NCBI GenBank assembly: GCA_966112615.1
Contig: CBHWDO010000011.1
Span: 1 to 64,000, forward strand
Reading direction: 5' to 3'
Source: Flavitalea sp966112615
GTDB lineage: Bacteria > Bacteroidota > Bacteroidia > Chitinophagales > Chitinophagaceae
DNA: 64,000 nucleotides
Below are positions 8,859 through 17,208 of the stretch, in pieces; within the stretch, counting starts at the first letter, position 1, and each line of letters starts with the position of its first letter. A model generated the notes under the pieces. The model searched no databases, was not told the DNA's origin, and was given only the letters and a program-made list of their open reading frames with translations. The position numbers and the translations under genes were made by a program.

Positions 8859-9887
8859 ATGAAACGAATCTTAATACCTGTATTGGCACTTGGATTAATT
8901 GCCGTTGCTCCTGGATCGGTAAATGCCCAGGACAAAAAAGAGAAGAAAGAGAAGCTGGAGGAGTATGATGAAATAGTGATCCGTAAGAAAAAAGATGGTG
9001 ATTTTAAAGTCACTGTTGAAATAAAAGATGGATCTGTTACAGTGAATGGACAACCACTGGAAAAATTTGAAGATGATAATGTAGCTGTATTGAAGAAAAA
9101 GGCAAGGGTAATGTCACTGACCATGCCTGATGATGTTGTTGTGCAGGGTTATCCTTCACCATTCAGAAGAGGTGGAGTTACAGAATTCAGAAGAGAGATG
9201 AATACCAATAAAGCAATGCTTGGGGTTCTGACTGAAGCTAAAGAAGGAAATGTAGTTGTCAATGAGGTTACTGAAAACAGTGCGGCTGCCAAAGCCGGAT
9301 TGCAAAAGGGTGATATCATTTTAAGAGTAGATGATATCAAGGTGACTACTCCACAGGAGTTAACTGAAGCCATCGGAAAATATAAGCCTGAAGAGAAAGT
9401 TACCGTTACAGTTAAGCGTGATGGAAAAGAAAAGAAACTTACCGCAACACTTGGTAAGAGAGAAGAGAAAGACATCGTAATCCGCAGGGGAATGCCAATG
9501 GGACCCGAAGGACCAATGCCCGGAATGGAGAACTTCAAATTTGATTTTGATATGGATGGCCTTCGTGAGCTGGATGGTCTCAGGCAGTTTGATGTGATTG
9601 CAAATGGTCGACCTCGATTAGGTATTCGTGCACAGGATACCGAAGATGGAAAAGGAGTAAAAGTATTGGATGTGGATGATGAATCTGCAGCTGAAAAGGC
9701 AGGTATTAAAGAAGGTGATGTGATCACAGAGTTCAATGGACAGGCTGTCAACAGTGCAGATGAATTAGTGAAAGCTTCCAGGGATTCAAAAGATAAATCA
9801 TCTTTCCCTGTAAAGATCAGCAGGGATGGCAAGTCACAGACTGTAGAAGTGAAGATCCCTAAAAAATTGAAGACAGCGAATTTATAG
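8859..9887 (+). CDS. Exported double-PDZ-domain protein
   Basis: This is a 342-residue protein with a signal peptide (about 1-24, cut after VNAQ). A charged linker follows, then two PDZ domains: about 115-200 (LGVLTEAKEGNVVVNEV, GDIILRVDDIKV) and about 248-332 (RLGIRAQDTEDGKGVKVLDV, GDVITEFNGQAV). There is no trypsin-like protease domain, so it is not DegP itself. It resembles the PDZ half of HtrA proteins and may act as a periplasmic scaffold or protease adaptor; that role is inference. It has its own promoter and converges on alaS. GGGCTGAAC-type repeats follow the stop. Confidence 0.75.
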   Translation: MKRILIPVLALGLIAVAPGSVNAQDKKEKKEKLEEYDEIVIRKKKDGDFKVTVEIKDGSVTVNGQPLEKFEDDNVAVLKKKARVMSLTMPDDVVVQGYPSPFRRGGVTEFRREMNTNKAMLGVLTEAKEGNVVVNEVTENSAAAKAGLQKGDIILRVDDIKVTTPQELTEAIGKYKPEEKVTVTVKRDGKEKKLTATLGKREEKDIVIRRGMPMGPEGPMPGMENFKFDFDMDGLRELDGLRQFDVIANGRPRLGIRAQDTEDGKGVKVLDVDDESAAEKAGIKEGDVITEFNGQAVNSADELVKASRDSKDKSSFPVKISRDGKSQTVEVKIPKKLKTANL

Positions 9888-9979
9888 GATTCGGACTGAA
9901 CCGAACGAAGAGAAGGGGCTGAACAACGGGAGTAATACCCAACGTTCAACCCTTCGCTATGCTCGGTTCTGCCCGGGAT
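9888..9979. repeat. Facing copies of the GGGCWGAAC element between PDZ gene and alaS
   Basis: After the PDZ stop, plus-strand motifs GGACTGAACCG and GGGGCTGAAC appear. After the alaS stop, minus-strand motifs GGGCAGAACCG and GTTGAACG appear, with GAAGGG between them. Each copy reads in the sense of the gene it follows, so the gap is an imperfect inverted repeat and may also serve as a bidirectional terminator. Confidence 0.6.
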
Positions 9980-12610
9980 CTAGCCCAGTAAACCCTTCAC
10001 CTTTTCGATCACGGCAGGAAGGCCGGATGCATCCTGTCCACCTGCAGTTGCAATGGTTTTTTGTCCTCCGCCACCACCTTTGATCAATGGAGCAATATGT
10101 TCTTTAATGATCCTTCCAGCATCCAATCCTTTTGCAGCTACAACATCGTCAGAAATAGTAACCGCTACGAATGGTTTACCGGAAATGGTTGCTGTAAGAA
10201 TAGCAACATACGAATTCAAGGAACCCTTAAGATCGAAAGCAAGTTTCTTTAAAAGGTCTGCATTGCTTACTTCAACCTGTTCACCGATAAAATAAATTCC
10301 ATTTACTTCAACAGCCTTCGCAATCAATCCAGTTTTTACAGATTGAAGTGATTTGGCTTCAAGCTGCTCGATCTTCCTTCTTAATTCAGCATTGTCAGAT
10401 TGAAGCGATTCAATTGATTTTACCAGGTCTTTTGAGTTCTTCAACAGTTCTTTGATGGAAGCGATGGTTGCATCCTGGTGTTGTATGATATCAAGAGCTG
10501 CAGCACCAGATACAGCTTCCACTCTTCTAACACCTGCTGCCACCGCAGATTCTGATAATATTTTAAAATATCCCAGTTCACCTGTGAATGCCACATGGGT
10601 ACCACCACATAATTCAATGGAGTAGCCTGGATCCATCACCACAACTCTTACCTTGTCGCCATACTTTTCTCCGAAAAGAGCCATAGCACCGAGTTTCATG
10701 GCTTCATCCTTATCCATTTCGGTGATCACTACAGGAATATTTTCGCGGATTTTTTTATTCACCAGCACTTCAACTTCAGCAATTTCTTCTGAAGTCATTT
10801 TAGCAAAATGAGAAAAGTCAAATCGCAATTGTTCAGCATTCACCAATGAACCTTTTTGTGCAACGTGATTACCCAAAACAGTTCTCAATGCTGCATGCAA
10901 CAAGTGTGTTGCTGAGTGATGCAATGCAATGCGTTTTCTTCTTTCAACATTAACAATTGCATTTACCGGAACATTGATCTCATTTGGAAGTGAATCAACA
11001 AAATGAATGATCAGGTCATTTTCTTTTTTCGTATCCGTCACTTCAATATGATAACCATCAAAGTCAAGAACTCCCTGGTCTCCAACCTGTCCGCCACTTT
11101 CAGCATAGAAAGGTGTGTTATCCAGTACGAGCTGATAAGATTCTTTTCCTTTAGCAGTTACTTTCCTGTACTTGATCACGGAAGCTTTTGCTTCAAGAGA
11201 ATCGTATCCAACAAACTTCACCTGGTTGTCATCTTTTAAAATAATCCAGTCTTCCGTATCGAGTGCACCAGCTGCACGGCTACGGTCTTTCTGTTGTTTC
11301 ATTTCCTGTTCGAATGCAACTTCATCAACCGTTAATGATTGTTCAGATGCGATCAGCCTGGTAAGGTCTACAGGAAATCCGTAAGTATCATATAATTCAA
11401 ACACTGCTTTACCCGGAAGTACTTTTGAACCCTGGGATGCAGTGCTGTCGATCATTTCATCGATCTTCTTCAAACCTTTATCGAGTGTGCGAAGAAATGC
11501 TTCCTCTTCTTCTTTCACCACCTTCGTAACAAAATCAACCTGTTGTTGTAATTCAGGGAATACATCTTCAAATTGTTTTGCCAGAACAGGTACAAGCTGG
11601 TTCAGCAAAGGATGTTTTACATCGAGATAAGAGAAATAATATCTTACTGCGCGACGAAGAATTCTCCTGATCACATATCCTGCACCGGTATTGGATGGAA
11701 GTTGTCCATCAGCAATAGTGAAACAGATGGCACGGATATGATCTGCGATCACGCGAAATGCAACATCTTTTTTCTCATCTCCACCGGTATATTTCTTGCC
11801 ACTTAATTTTTCTGTTGCTTCAATGGTACCGCTGAAAAGATCGGTATCGTAATTGGAGGTTTTTCCCTGGATAGCACGCACCAGTCGCTCGAGTCCCATT
11901 CCTGTATCCACATGGGTTGCAGCAAGCGGTTCAAGGGAACCATCTTTCAACCTGTTGAATTGAATGAATACATTATTCCAGATCTCGATTACCTGCGGAT
12001 GATCTTTATTGATCAGTTCACGGCCGGGGATCTTTGCAATCTCTTCTTCAGAACGAAGGTCCACATGGATCTCTGAGCAGGGACCGCATGGGCCTGTATC
12101 ACCCATTTCCCAGAAATTATCCTTTTTATTTCCGAAAACAATATGGTCTTCGGGCATCAATTCCTTCCATTTAGCCAGTGCCACCGTGGATGCAGGAAGG
12201 TTTTCTTTAGGGTCGCCTTCAAAAACAGAAGCGTAGAGACGATCCTTCGGAAGTTTGAAAACCTCGGTCAGCAATTCCCAACTCCATTCAATAGCTTCTT
12301 TTTTAAAGTAATCACCAAAGCTCCAGTTTCCGAGCATTTCAAACATGGTATGATGATAGGTATCAACCCCAACTTCTTCCAGGTCGTTGTGTTTACCACT
12401 TACACGAAGGCATTTCTGTGTGTCGGCAATACGAGGATAAGGAGCTTTTTTATTTCCGAGGAAGTAATCCTTGAATTGGTTCATTCCTGCGTTGGTGAAC
12501 AGGAGAGTAGGGTCATTTTTTACAACTATGGGAGCTGAAGGAACGATCTGGTGGCCTTTTGAGCGAAAAAAATCCATGAACTTCCTTCTTATCTCTGCAC
12601 TGGTCATCAT
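9980..12610 (-). CDS. alaS: Alanyl-tRNA synthetase
   Basis: AlaS charges tRNA(Ala) and clears misacylated serine and glycine. The 876 residues show the class II catalytic core first (FFRSKGHQIVPSAPIV, TNAGMNQFKDYFLG), then the editing domain with zinc ligands HHSATH near residue 565 and C-GGTH (ELCGGTHVAFTGE) near 666, then a coiled coil and the C-terminal DHHA1 domain with the glycine run GGGGGQ. The start is ATG-ATG (12610 or 12607). A TACTTTTG promoter box is 58 bases upstream. It diverges from the M23 peptidase gene. Confidence 0.97.
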   Translation of the reverse strand: MMTSAEIRRKFMDFFRSKGHQIVPSAPIVVKNDPTLLFTNAGMNQFKDYFLGNKKAPYPRIADTQKCLRVSGKHNDLEEVGVDTYHHTMFEMLGNWSFGDYFKKEAIEWSWELLTEVFKLPKDRLYASVFEGDPKENLPASTVALAKWKELMPEDHIVFGNKKDNFWEMGDTGPCGPCSEIHVDLRSEEEIAKIPGRELINKDHPQVIEIWNNVFIQFNRLKDGSLEPLAATHVDTGMGLERLVRAIQGKTSNYDTDLFSGTIEATEKLSGKKYTGGDEKKDVAFRVIADHIRAICFTIADGQLPSNTGAGYVIRRILRRAVRYYFSYLDVKHPLLNQLVPVLAKQFEDVFPELQQQVDFVTKVVKEEEEAFLRTLDKGLKKIDEMIDSTASQGSKVLPGKAVFELYDTYGFPVDLTRLIASEQSLTVDEVAFEQEMKQQKDRSRAAGALDTEDWIILKDDNQVKFVGYDSLEAKASVIKYRKVTAKGKESYQLVLDNTPFYAESGGQVGDQGVLDFDGYHIEVTDTKKENDLIIHFVDSLPNEINVPVNAIVNVERRKRIALHHSATHLLHAALRTVLGNHVAQKGSLVNAEQLRFDFSHFAKMTSEEIAEVEVLVNKKIRENIPVVITEMDKDEAMKLGAMALFGEKYGDKVRVVVMDPGYSIELCGGTHVAFTGELGYFKILSESAVAAGVRRVEAVSGAAALDIIQHQDATIASIKELLKNSKDLVKSIESLQSDNAELRRKIEQLEAKSLQSVKTGLIAKAVEVNGIYFIGEQVEVSNADLLKKLAFDLKGSLNSYVAILTATISGKPFVAVTISDDVVAAKGLDAGRIIKEHIAPLIKGGGGGQKTIATAGGQDASGLPAVIEKVKGLLG

Positions 12611-12633
12611 AATGTGTGAATGTGGCTAAAGAA

Positions 12634-12641
12634 TAAATTTG
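12634..12641 (+). promoter_or_regulatory. -7 box of the M23 peptidase gene
   Basis: TAAATTTG is an exact TAnnTTTG, 46 bases before the ATG at 12688. It lies in the same divergent gap as the alaS promoter. Confidence 0.45.
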
Positions 12642-12667
12642 TTACTTTGGCTGTTATTAAAGCGGAG

Positions 12668-12675
12668 CAAAAGTA
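12668..12675 (-). promoter_or_regulatory. -7 box of alaS
   Basis: TACTTTTG on the minus strand matches TAnnTTTG exactly. It lies 58 bases upstream of the alaS start and predicts a leader of about 50 bases. Confidence 0.5.
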
Positions 12676-12687
12676 CGGAACAGGCGC

Positions 12688-13659
12688 ATGAAGAAGATAA
12701 AATATTACTACAATACCAATACCCTCCGTTATGAAAAGCTGGAGACCCCTTTGCGCGTAAAGCTGCTCAGGGTATTGGGTTTTATTTCAGCCGCTTTTGT
12801 TACTGCCCTGATCATTGTTTCCATTGCATACCAATATTTCCCGTCCGCCAATGAAAAAAGGCTTTTAGCCCAGAATGAAGAATTACAGGAGCATCTCCAG
12901 GTAATGGAAGCCCAGGCAAAGAAGCTTGACCAGCGGATGGCCCAATTGGAAGATCGCGACAATGAAGTTTACCGTGCAATATTTGAAGCCAATCCTATTC
13001 CTGATTCAGCCAGGGCAAGAGAGATCGAACAGCAGGCCGAACTGGCCAGGGTGTTGAGGTTAAGCCAGTCCGACCTGGAAAGTTCGATCATCCAGACTTT
13101 ACAGGTGCTGGAAAACAGGATGACTGTCCAGGAAAAATCATATGCTCAGATCACGAATTTTATCAGGAATAAAGAAGATCTTTTAGCATCAACGCCTGCA
13201 ATTCAACCTGTTAGCAATTCAGATCTTAAAAGAATGGCATCGGGTTATGGATACCGGATTGATCCGATCTATAAGACTACAAGGTTTCATGCGGGTCTTG
13301 ATTTCACTGCGCCGCAGGGCACACCAATTTATGCGACTGCAAATGGTACGGTGAAAGTTGCCGGAAACCAGGGCAACGGGTACGGAAATCATGTGGTTGT
13401 CAACCATGGCTATGGCTATGAAACACTTTATGGGCATATGTATAGGGTGAAAGCACGTCCAGGGCAAAGGGTTAAGCGTGGTGAAATCATTGGTTATGTG
13501 GGTAGTACGGGGAAATCGACCGGACCTCACTGTCACTACGAAGTGCATAAGAATGGGAGACCAATGGACCCGGTTTACTTCTTCTATAATGACCTAACTC
13601 CAGAGCAATTCGACAGGATGCTTAAGATGGCAGCCGCTTCCAACCAGAGTTTTGACTAA
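12688..13659 (+). CDS. Membrane-anchored M23 family peptidase (LytM-like)
   Basis: This 323-residue protein is likely a periplasmic murein endopeptidase, or a LytM factor that regulates amidases. One TM helix (about 32-52) is followed by a coiled coil (about 55-120, with LLAQNEELQEHLQVMEAQAKK) and an M23 domain (about 195-300). The zinc ligands are intact: HAGLD near 203 and HCHYEVH near 288, which argues for an active enzyme rather than a degenerate LytM factor. It is monocistronic, starting in the gap shared with alaS. Cell-wall target is inferred from the family. Confidence 0.88.
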   Translation: MKKIKYYYNTNTLRYEKLETPLRVKLLRVLGFISAAFVTALIIVSIAYQYFPSANEKRLLAQNEELQEHLQVMEAQAKKLDQRMAQLEDRDNEVYRAIFEANPIPDSARAREIEQQAELARVLRLSQSDLESSIIQTLQVLENRMTVQEKSYAQITNFIRNKEDLLASTPAIQPVSNSDLKRMASGYGYRIDPIYKTTRFHAGLDFTAPQGTPIYATANGTVKVAGNQGNGYGNHVVVNHGYGYETLYGHMYRVKARPGQRVKRGEIIGYVGSTGKSTGPHCHYEVHKNGRPMDPVYFFYNDLTPEQFDRMLKMAAASNQSFD

Positions 13660-13711
13660 AGATTTTACTTATCCGTGAGAATAGGGTAATGGTAAATTCA
13701 CGTTCTAACAG

Positions 13712-13719
13712 TAATTTTG
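13712..13719 (+). promoter_or_regulatory. -7 box of AraC-type regulator, leaderless spacing
   Basis: TAATTTTG matches TAnnTTTG exactly and is separated by four bases (CGAC) from the ATG at 13724. Confidence 0.6.
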
Positions 13720-13723
13720 CGAC

Positions 13724-14674
13724 ATGTTCCAGGCACCTGACATATTATCGATGGCGTACAAGATGCCCATCATGCATGACCAGATGGAGCTGTTGCAGGA
13801 AAAAGAGCAGCAGATCCCCGGTTCCGTGCAGTATATGATCCGCAGGTATCGCAGGAAGGAAAACTGGAATATGGAAGATGTGGGGATGGTAGTTTACAAT
13901 TATCATAAGAATGATGATCGTAATAACTATTTGGAGCTAAGATTCTGTCTTTCCGGAAACATTTATTGCCGTGAAAAAGAGATCGAGTGTGACCGGTGCA
14001 AGTTGAATGCTTCGAGGACCTGTTCTGAAAGAATTGAGACCGTTGATGTGGTAAGTTTCAGGTTTACTCCACTGCATCTTTCACAGTATGTACAAAATCT
14101 GAAGCACAATGACAGCCTTGTCAATGAAGTGCTGACCTTCACCCATATTTCATCATTTTCACGTGCACTGAATCTTTGTAATAAAACAAGGTCGGTGCTG
14201 GATGCATTATTGAATCATAGCTATGTTGATTCGCTGGAAAATATTTACATCAATGCGCAGACGCAGATGTTATTGTTGTACAGTATGGAATGCATGTTGG
14301 GTGCGCATGAGGAGGTTGAAGTATTTACCTGTAAGTTTCTTGCCAATGAAGCAGATCGTGAAAAGATCATGCGTGCAAGAGATGTATTGTTGCAGCATAT
14401 TGGTGAACCAATTACAATAAAGGAATTGAGCCGCAAGGTTGCGATCAATGAATGTTATTTAAAGAAAGGTTTCAAGGAATTATTTGGTACAACCATCTTT
14501 GATTTCTACCAGGGACAAAGAATGGAGCATGCGCGTTACCTGTTGTATGAGAAAGGACTCAGTGTAACTGAAGTATCGCTCATGCTCGGTTATTCATCTA
14601 TTTCGCATTTTTCTACTGCGTTCAAAAAGCATACAGGTATCAAGCCTTGTGAGTTGCTATTCCCGGGAAGGTAG
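13724..14674 (+). CDS. AraC family transcriptional regulator with a cysteine cluster
   Basis: This 316-residue regulator has a C-terminal double helix-turn-helix (about 215-312), with KRVAINECYLKKGFKELFG-like and VSLMLGYSSISHFSTAFKKHTGI segments typical of AraC/XylS proteins. The N-terminal sensor region carries four closely spaced cysteines near residues 85-108 in the pattern C-x6-C-x2-C-x7-C, which could bind a metal or Fe-S cluster; this is inference. It converges on hemL, the last gene of the haem operon, so a role in haem or iron control is possible but unproven. The promoter box predicts a leaderless mRNA. Confidence 0.85.
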   Translation: MFQAPDILSMAYKMPIMHDQMELLQEKEQQIPGSVQYMIRRYRRKENWNMEDVGMVVYNYHKNDDRNNYLELRFCLSGNIYCREKEIECDRCKLNASRTCSERIETVDVVSFRFTPLHLSQYVQNLKHNDSLVNEVLTFTHISSFSRALNLCNKTRSVLDALLNHSYVDSLENIYINAQTQMLLLYSMECMLGAHEEVEVFTCKFLANEADREKIMRARDVLLQHIGEPITIKELSRKVAINECYLKKGFKELFGTTIFDFYQGQRMEHARYLLYEKGLSVTEVSLMLGYSSISHFSTAFKKHTGIKPCELLFPGR

Positions 14675-14676
14675 CT

Positions 14677-14702
14677 ATAAAAAAAGGCCCCTTTCGGAGC
14701 CT
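14677..14702 (-). terminator. Terminator of the hem operon after hemL
   Basis: On the minus strand AGGCTCC GAAA GGGGCCT forms a seven-base stem with one mismatch, followed by seven T. It lies right after the hemL stop. On the plus strand it also follows the AraC-type gene, with a weaker T tract. Confidence 0.75.
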
Positions 14703-14707
14703 GTATT

Positions 14708-15994
14708 TTATATTGATTTCAATGATTCTCTTGCTGCTTCAATTGTTCTGTCTAAATCTTCTTTGGTTAAGGCATCACTGATGAACCAGGTTTCAAATGC
14801 AGATGGCGGAAGGTAGATCCCGCGATCCAGCATGGCATGAAAGAATTTATTGAAGAAGGCATTATCTGCTTTTGAAGCATCATCAAAATTATTAACTGCA
14901 TGTTCACTGAAGTGAATGCTGATCATCGATCCCAATTGATTGATGATATATGGGCGACCCCATTGCGTTAATACATCATCCAGTCCCTTTCTGAGATAAG
15001 CTGTCTTTTCATCTATTGAAGTATAGATGGAAGGATTCTCATTGAGCTCTTTCAATAATGTATATCCTGCGATCATTGCAATCGGGTTTCCGCTAAGTGT
15101 TCCAGCCTGGTAAACCTTTCCAACCGGAGCCACGTGATTCATGATCTCTTTCTTTCCACCAAATGCACCAACAGGCATACCTGCTCCAATTACTTTTCCA
15201 TAGGTAACCAGGTCTGCATCTACATGAAGTCTTTCTTGTGCACCGCCGGCTGCCAGCCTAAAGCCTGTCATCACTTCATCAAAAATCAATAGAATGCCTT
15301 CACGATCACAGATGGCGCGAAGTCCTTCGAGATATCCGGTTACCGGAGGAATACAACCCATATTACCTGCAACAGGTTCAATGATGATAGCAGCAATCTC
15401 TCCAGAATGAATATCAACCAGCGATTCAACAGCGTTGAGGTCGTTATAAGGTGCGGTGAGTGTATCATTGGCAACACCTGCAGTTACGCCAGGTACTGTT
15501 TGAATATTGAATGTTGCTACACCACTGCCGGCTTTCACCAGGAATGCATCAGCATGTCCATGGTAGCATCCTTCAAATTTGATGATCTTATTTCTACCGG
15601 TATATCCCCGTGCAATCCTGATAGCACTCATGCAGGCTTCAGTTCCTGAGTTTACCATGCGGATCAGGTCGACGTTTGGAGTCATTGATTTAATCAGCTC
15701 GGCAACCTGGATCTCAAGTTCTGTTGGAGCGCCAAAAGAGGTAGAATCCAATACTTTTTCCTGGATGGCTTTGATCACCGGTTCGTATGCATGACCCAGG
15801 ATCATTGGTCCCCATGAATTGATATAATCGATGTACTTGTTGTCATCGGCATCATATAGGTATGCCCCTTTTGCTCTTTTCATGAAGATGGGATTACCAC
15901 CTACAGACTTAAATGCACGAACAGGAGAATTCACTCCACCGGGAATAGATTCCTGTGCGCGGGAGAAGAGGGTGTTGCTTTTTGAAGTAATCAT
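14708..15994 (-). CDS. hemL: Glutamate-1-semialdehyde 2,1-aminomutase
   Basis: HemL converts glutamate-1-semialdehyde to 5-aminolevulinate using PLP. From the ATG at 15994 it is 428 residues and starts MITSKSNTLFSRAQESIPGG, the normal family start. The longer frame to 16027 would begin inside a 28-bp hairpin arm and adds a non-family leader, so it was not used. Visible motifs are PVRAFKSVGG, the aminotransferase segment LLIFDEVMTGFRL and the PLP lysine in TYGKVIGAGMPVGAFGG. It is the last gene of the hemA-to-hemL operon, 87 bases after hemB. Confidence 0.96.
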   Translation of the reverse strand: MITSKSNTLFSRAQESIPGGVNSPVRAFKSVGGNPIFMKRAKGAYLYDADDNKYIDYINSWGPMILGHAYEPVIKAIQEKVLDSTSFGAPTELEIQVAELIKSMTPNVDLIRMVNSGTEACMSAIRIARGYTGRNKIIKFEGCYHGHADAFLVKAGSGVATFNIQTVPGVTAGVANDTLTAPYNDLNAVESLVDIHSGEIAAIIIEPVAGNMGCIPPVTGYLEGLRAICDREGILLIFDEVMTGFRLAAGGAQERLHVDADLVTYGKVIGAGMPVGAFGGKKEIMNHVAPVGKVYQAGTLSGNPIAMIAGYTLLKELNENPSIYTSIDEKTAYLRKGLDDVLTQWGRPYIINQLGSMISIHFSEHAVNNFDDASKADNAFFNKFFHAMLDRGIYLPPSAFETWFISDALTKEDLDRTIEAARESLKSI

Positions 15995-16009
15995 TATACA
16001 AAGTTTGGG

Positions 16010-16077
16010 TTCACGCAAAGTTCGCAAAGGAGCAAAGTGAAATACAAATCTTTGCTCCTTTGCGAACTTTGCGTGAA
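16010..16077. repeat. 28-bp perfect inverted repeat between hemB and hemL
   Basis: Bases 16010-16037 pair without mismatch with 16050-16077 around a 12-base loop. Each arm is itself made of GCAAAG words (GCAAAG TTC GCAAAG GA GCAAAG). The hairpin would form in the hem mRNA between the hemB stop and the hemL start and could act as an attenuator or an mRNA-processing stop. There is no T run on the hemL side. Confidence 0.9.
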
Positions 16078-16080
16078 ATA

Positions 16081-17049
16081 TTAATTAATCAATCTAACCG
16101 CATCTTTCGCAAAATACGTTGCGATCAGATCAGCGCCTGCACGTTTGATAGAAGTCAATGATTCAATGATCGCTTTTTCTTCATTGAGCCAGCCCATTTT
16201 AGCAGCGGCTTTGATCATCGCATATTCACCACTTACATGGTATGCTGATACAGGAACATCAACACTGTTCTTCACTTCACGAATTATATCCAGGTATGCC
16301 ATGGCTGGTTTCACCATAACAATATCAGCACCTTCTTCAACATCCATCAGTGTTTCCTTGATGGCTTCGGTTCTGTTTGCATAATCCATCTGGTATGTTT
16401 TCTTATCACCGAACCCAGGTGCACTATCTAATGCATCGCGGAAAGGTCCATAAAAACAGGATGCATATTTTGCACTGTAAGCCATTATACCAACTTTAGT
16501 AAAGTTGCCGGCTTCAAGTGCTTCGCGAATCGCAAGAATTCTACCATCCATCATATCACTTGGAGCAACGATATCGGCGCCTGCTTCAGCATGACTTACA
16601 CTCATCTTTGCCAATACTTCCACAGTAGCATCATTGACGATCTCATTATTTTCAACAATTCCATCATGTCCGAATGAAGAGAAAGGATCGAGTGCAACAT
16701 CTGTCATGACAACCATTTCAGGGCATGCATCTTTAATCGCTTTGATGGATCGTTGCATCAATCCATTTGGATTAAGAGCTTCCGTTCCTTTATTGTCTTT
16801 CAGTTCATCCTTGCATTTAATAAAAAGCAAAACGCTTTTTATTCCCATGCTCCATAGTTCTTTCACTTCTTTCACGGTATTATCGATACTCATCCGATAA
16901 TATCCCTGCATTGAAGGGATTTCTTCTTTATAATTTGATCCCTCATCAATGAATAAGGGAGCGATAAAATCTGAAGGTGTTAAGATAGTTTCCGCAACCA
17001 TAGCACGAATGGCTGGTGATTGGCGGAGTATGCGGTTTCTTCTGATCAT
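16081..17049 (-). CDS. hemB: Delta-aminolevulinic acid dehydratase (porphobilinogen synthase)
   Basis: HemB joins two 5-aminolevulinate molecules to porphobilinogen. The 322-residue length and start RRNRILRQSPAIRAMVAET are normal. The Schiff-base lysines are in YSAKYASCFYGPFRDA and VMVKPAMAYLD. At the metal site the sequence is DVALDPFSSFGHDG, so the three zinc-binding cysteines of the DxCxC type are replaced by A and D. This marks the magnesium-type enzyme. It follows hemF after a 150-base gap filled by GGGCTGAAC repeats, and precedes hemL. Confidence 0.97.
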   Translation of the reverse strand: MIRRNRILRQSPAIRAMVAETILTPSDFIAPLFIDEGSNYKEEIPSMQGYYRMSIDNTVKEVKELWSMGIKSVLLFIKCKDELKDNKGTEALNPNGLMQRSIKAIKDACPEMVVMTDVALDPFSSFGHDGIVENNEIVNDATVEVLAKMSVSHAEAGADIVAPSDMMDGRILAIREALEAGNFTKVGIMAYSAKYASCFYGPFRDALDSAPGFGDKKTYQMDYANRTEAIKETLMDVEEGADIVMVKPAMAYLDIIREVKNSVDVPVSAYHVSGEYAMIKAAAKMGWLNEEKAIIESLTSIKRAGADLIATYFAKDAVRLIN

Positions 17050-17074
17050 TGATTTATGTTTTTTGTTTCTCAGC

Positions 17075-17208
17075 GTTCTGCCCGGCTGGCGCCGTTCAGC
17101 CCGTTCAGTTCAGCCCGGTTTCCCGGTCAGCCCAAATGCCTACGGCATTTGTTCAGCCCGGTCCGTTCAGCCCAACCGCTTCGCAGTTGGTCAGCCCGGT
17201 TCAGCCCG
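17075..17208 (-). repeat. Eight-copy GGGCTGAAC array between hemF and hemB
   Basis: Eight copies of GGGCTGAAC, GGGCTGACC or GGGCAGAAC lie on the minus (mRNA) strand at plus positions near 17075, 17094, 17109, 17125, 17151, 17165, 17189 and 17199. Two small hairpins sit between copies: AAATGCC/GGCATTT (17134-17150, perfect) and CCAAC-GC/GC-GTTGG (17172-17190). The array starts at the hemF stop codon, whose last codons it supplies, and ends about 25 bases before the hemB ATG. Confidence 0.85.

Noticed and set aside
9149..9949. 266-codon minus-strand frame antisense to the PDZ gene
   Set aside because: Serine/threonine-rich shadow of a well-supported exported PDZ protein, with no recognisable domain.
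15995..16027. Longer hemL start reading MRTLREPKLCI
   Set aside because: The added codons lie in the 28-bp hairpin region and do not resemble the family; the ATG at 15994 gives the normal N terminus.
16010..16077. Insertion sequence ends between hemB and hemL
   Set aside because: Only 12 bases separate the inverted repeats, no transposase is present and no target duplication is seen.
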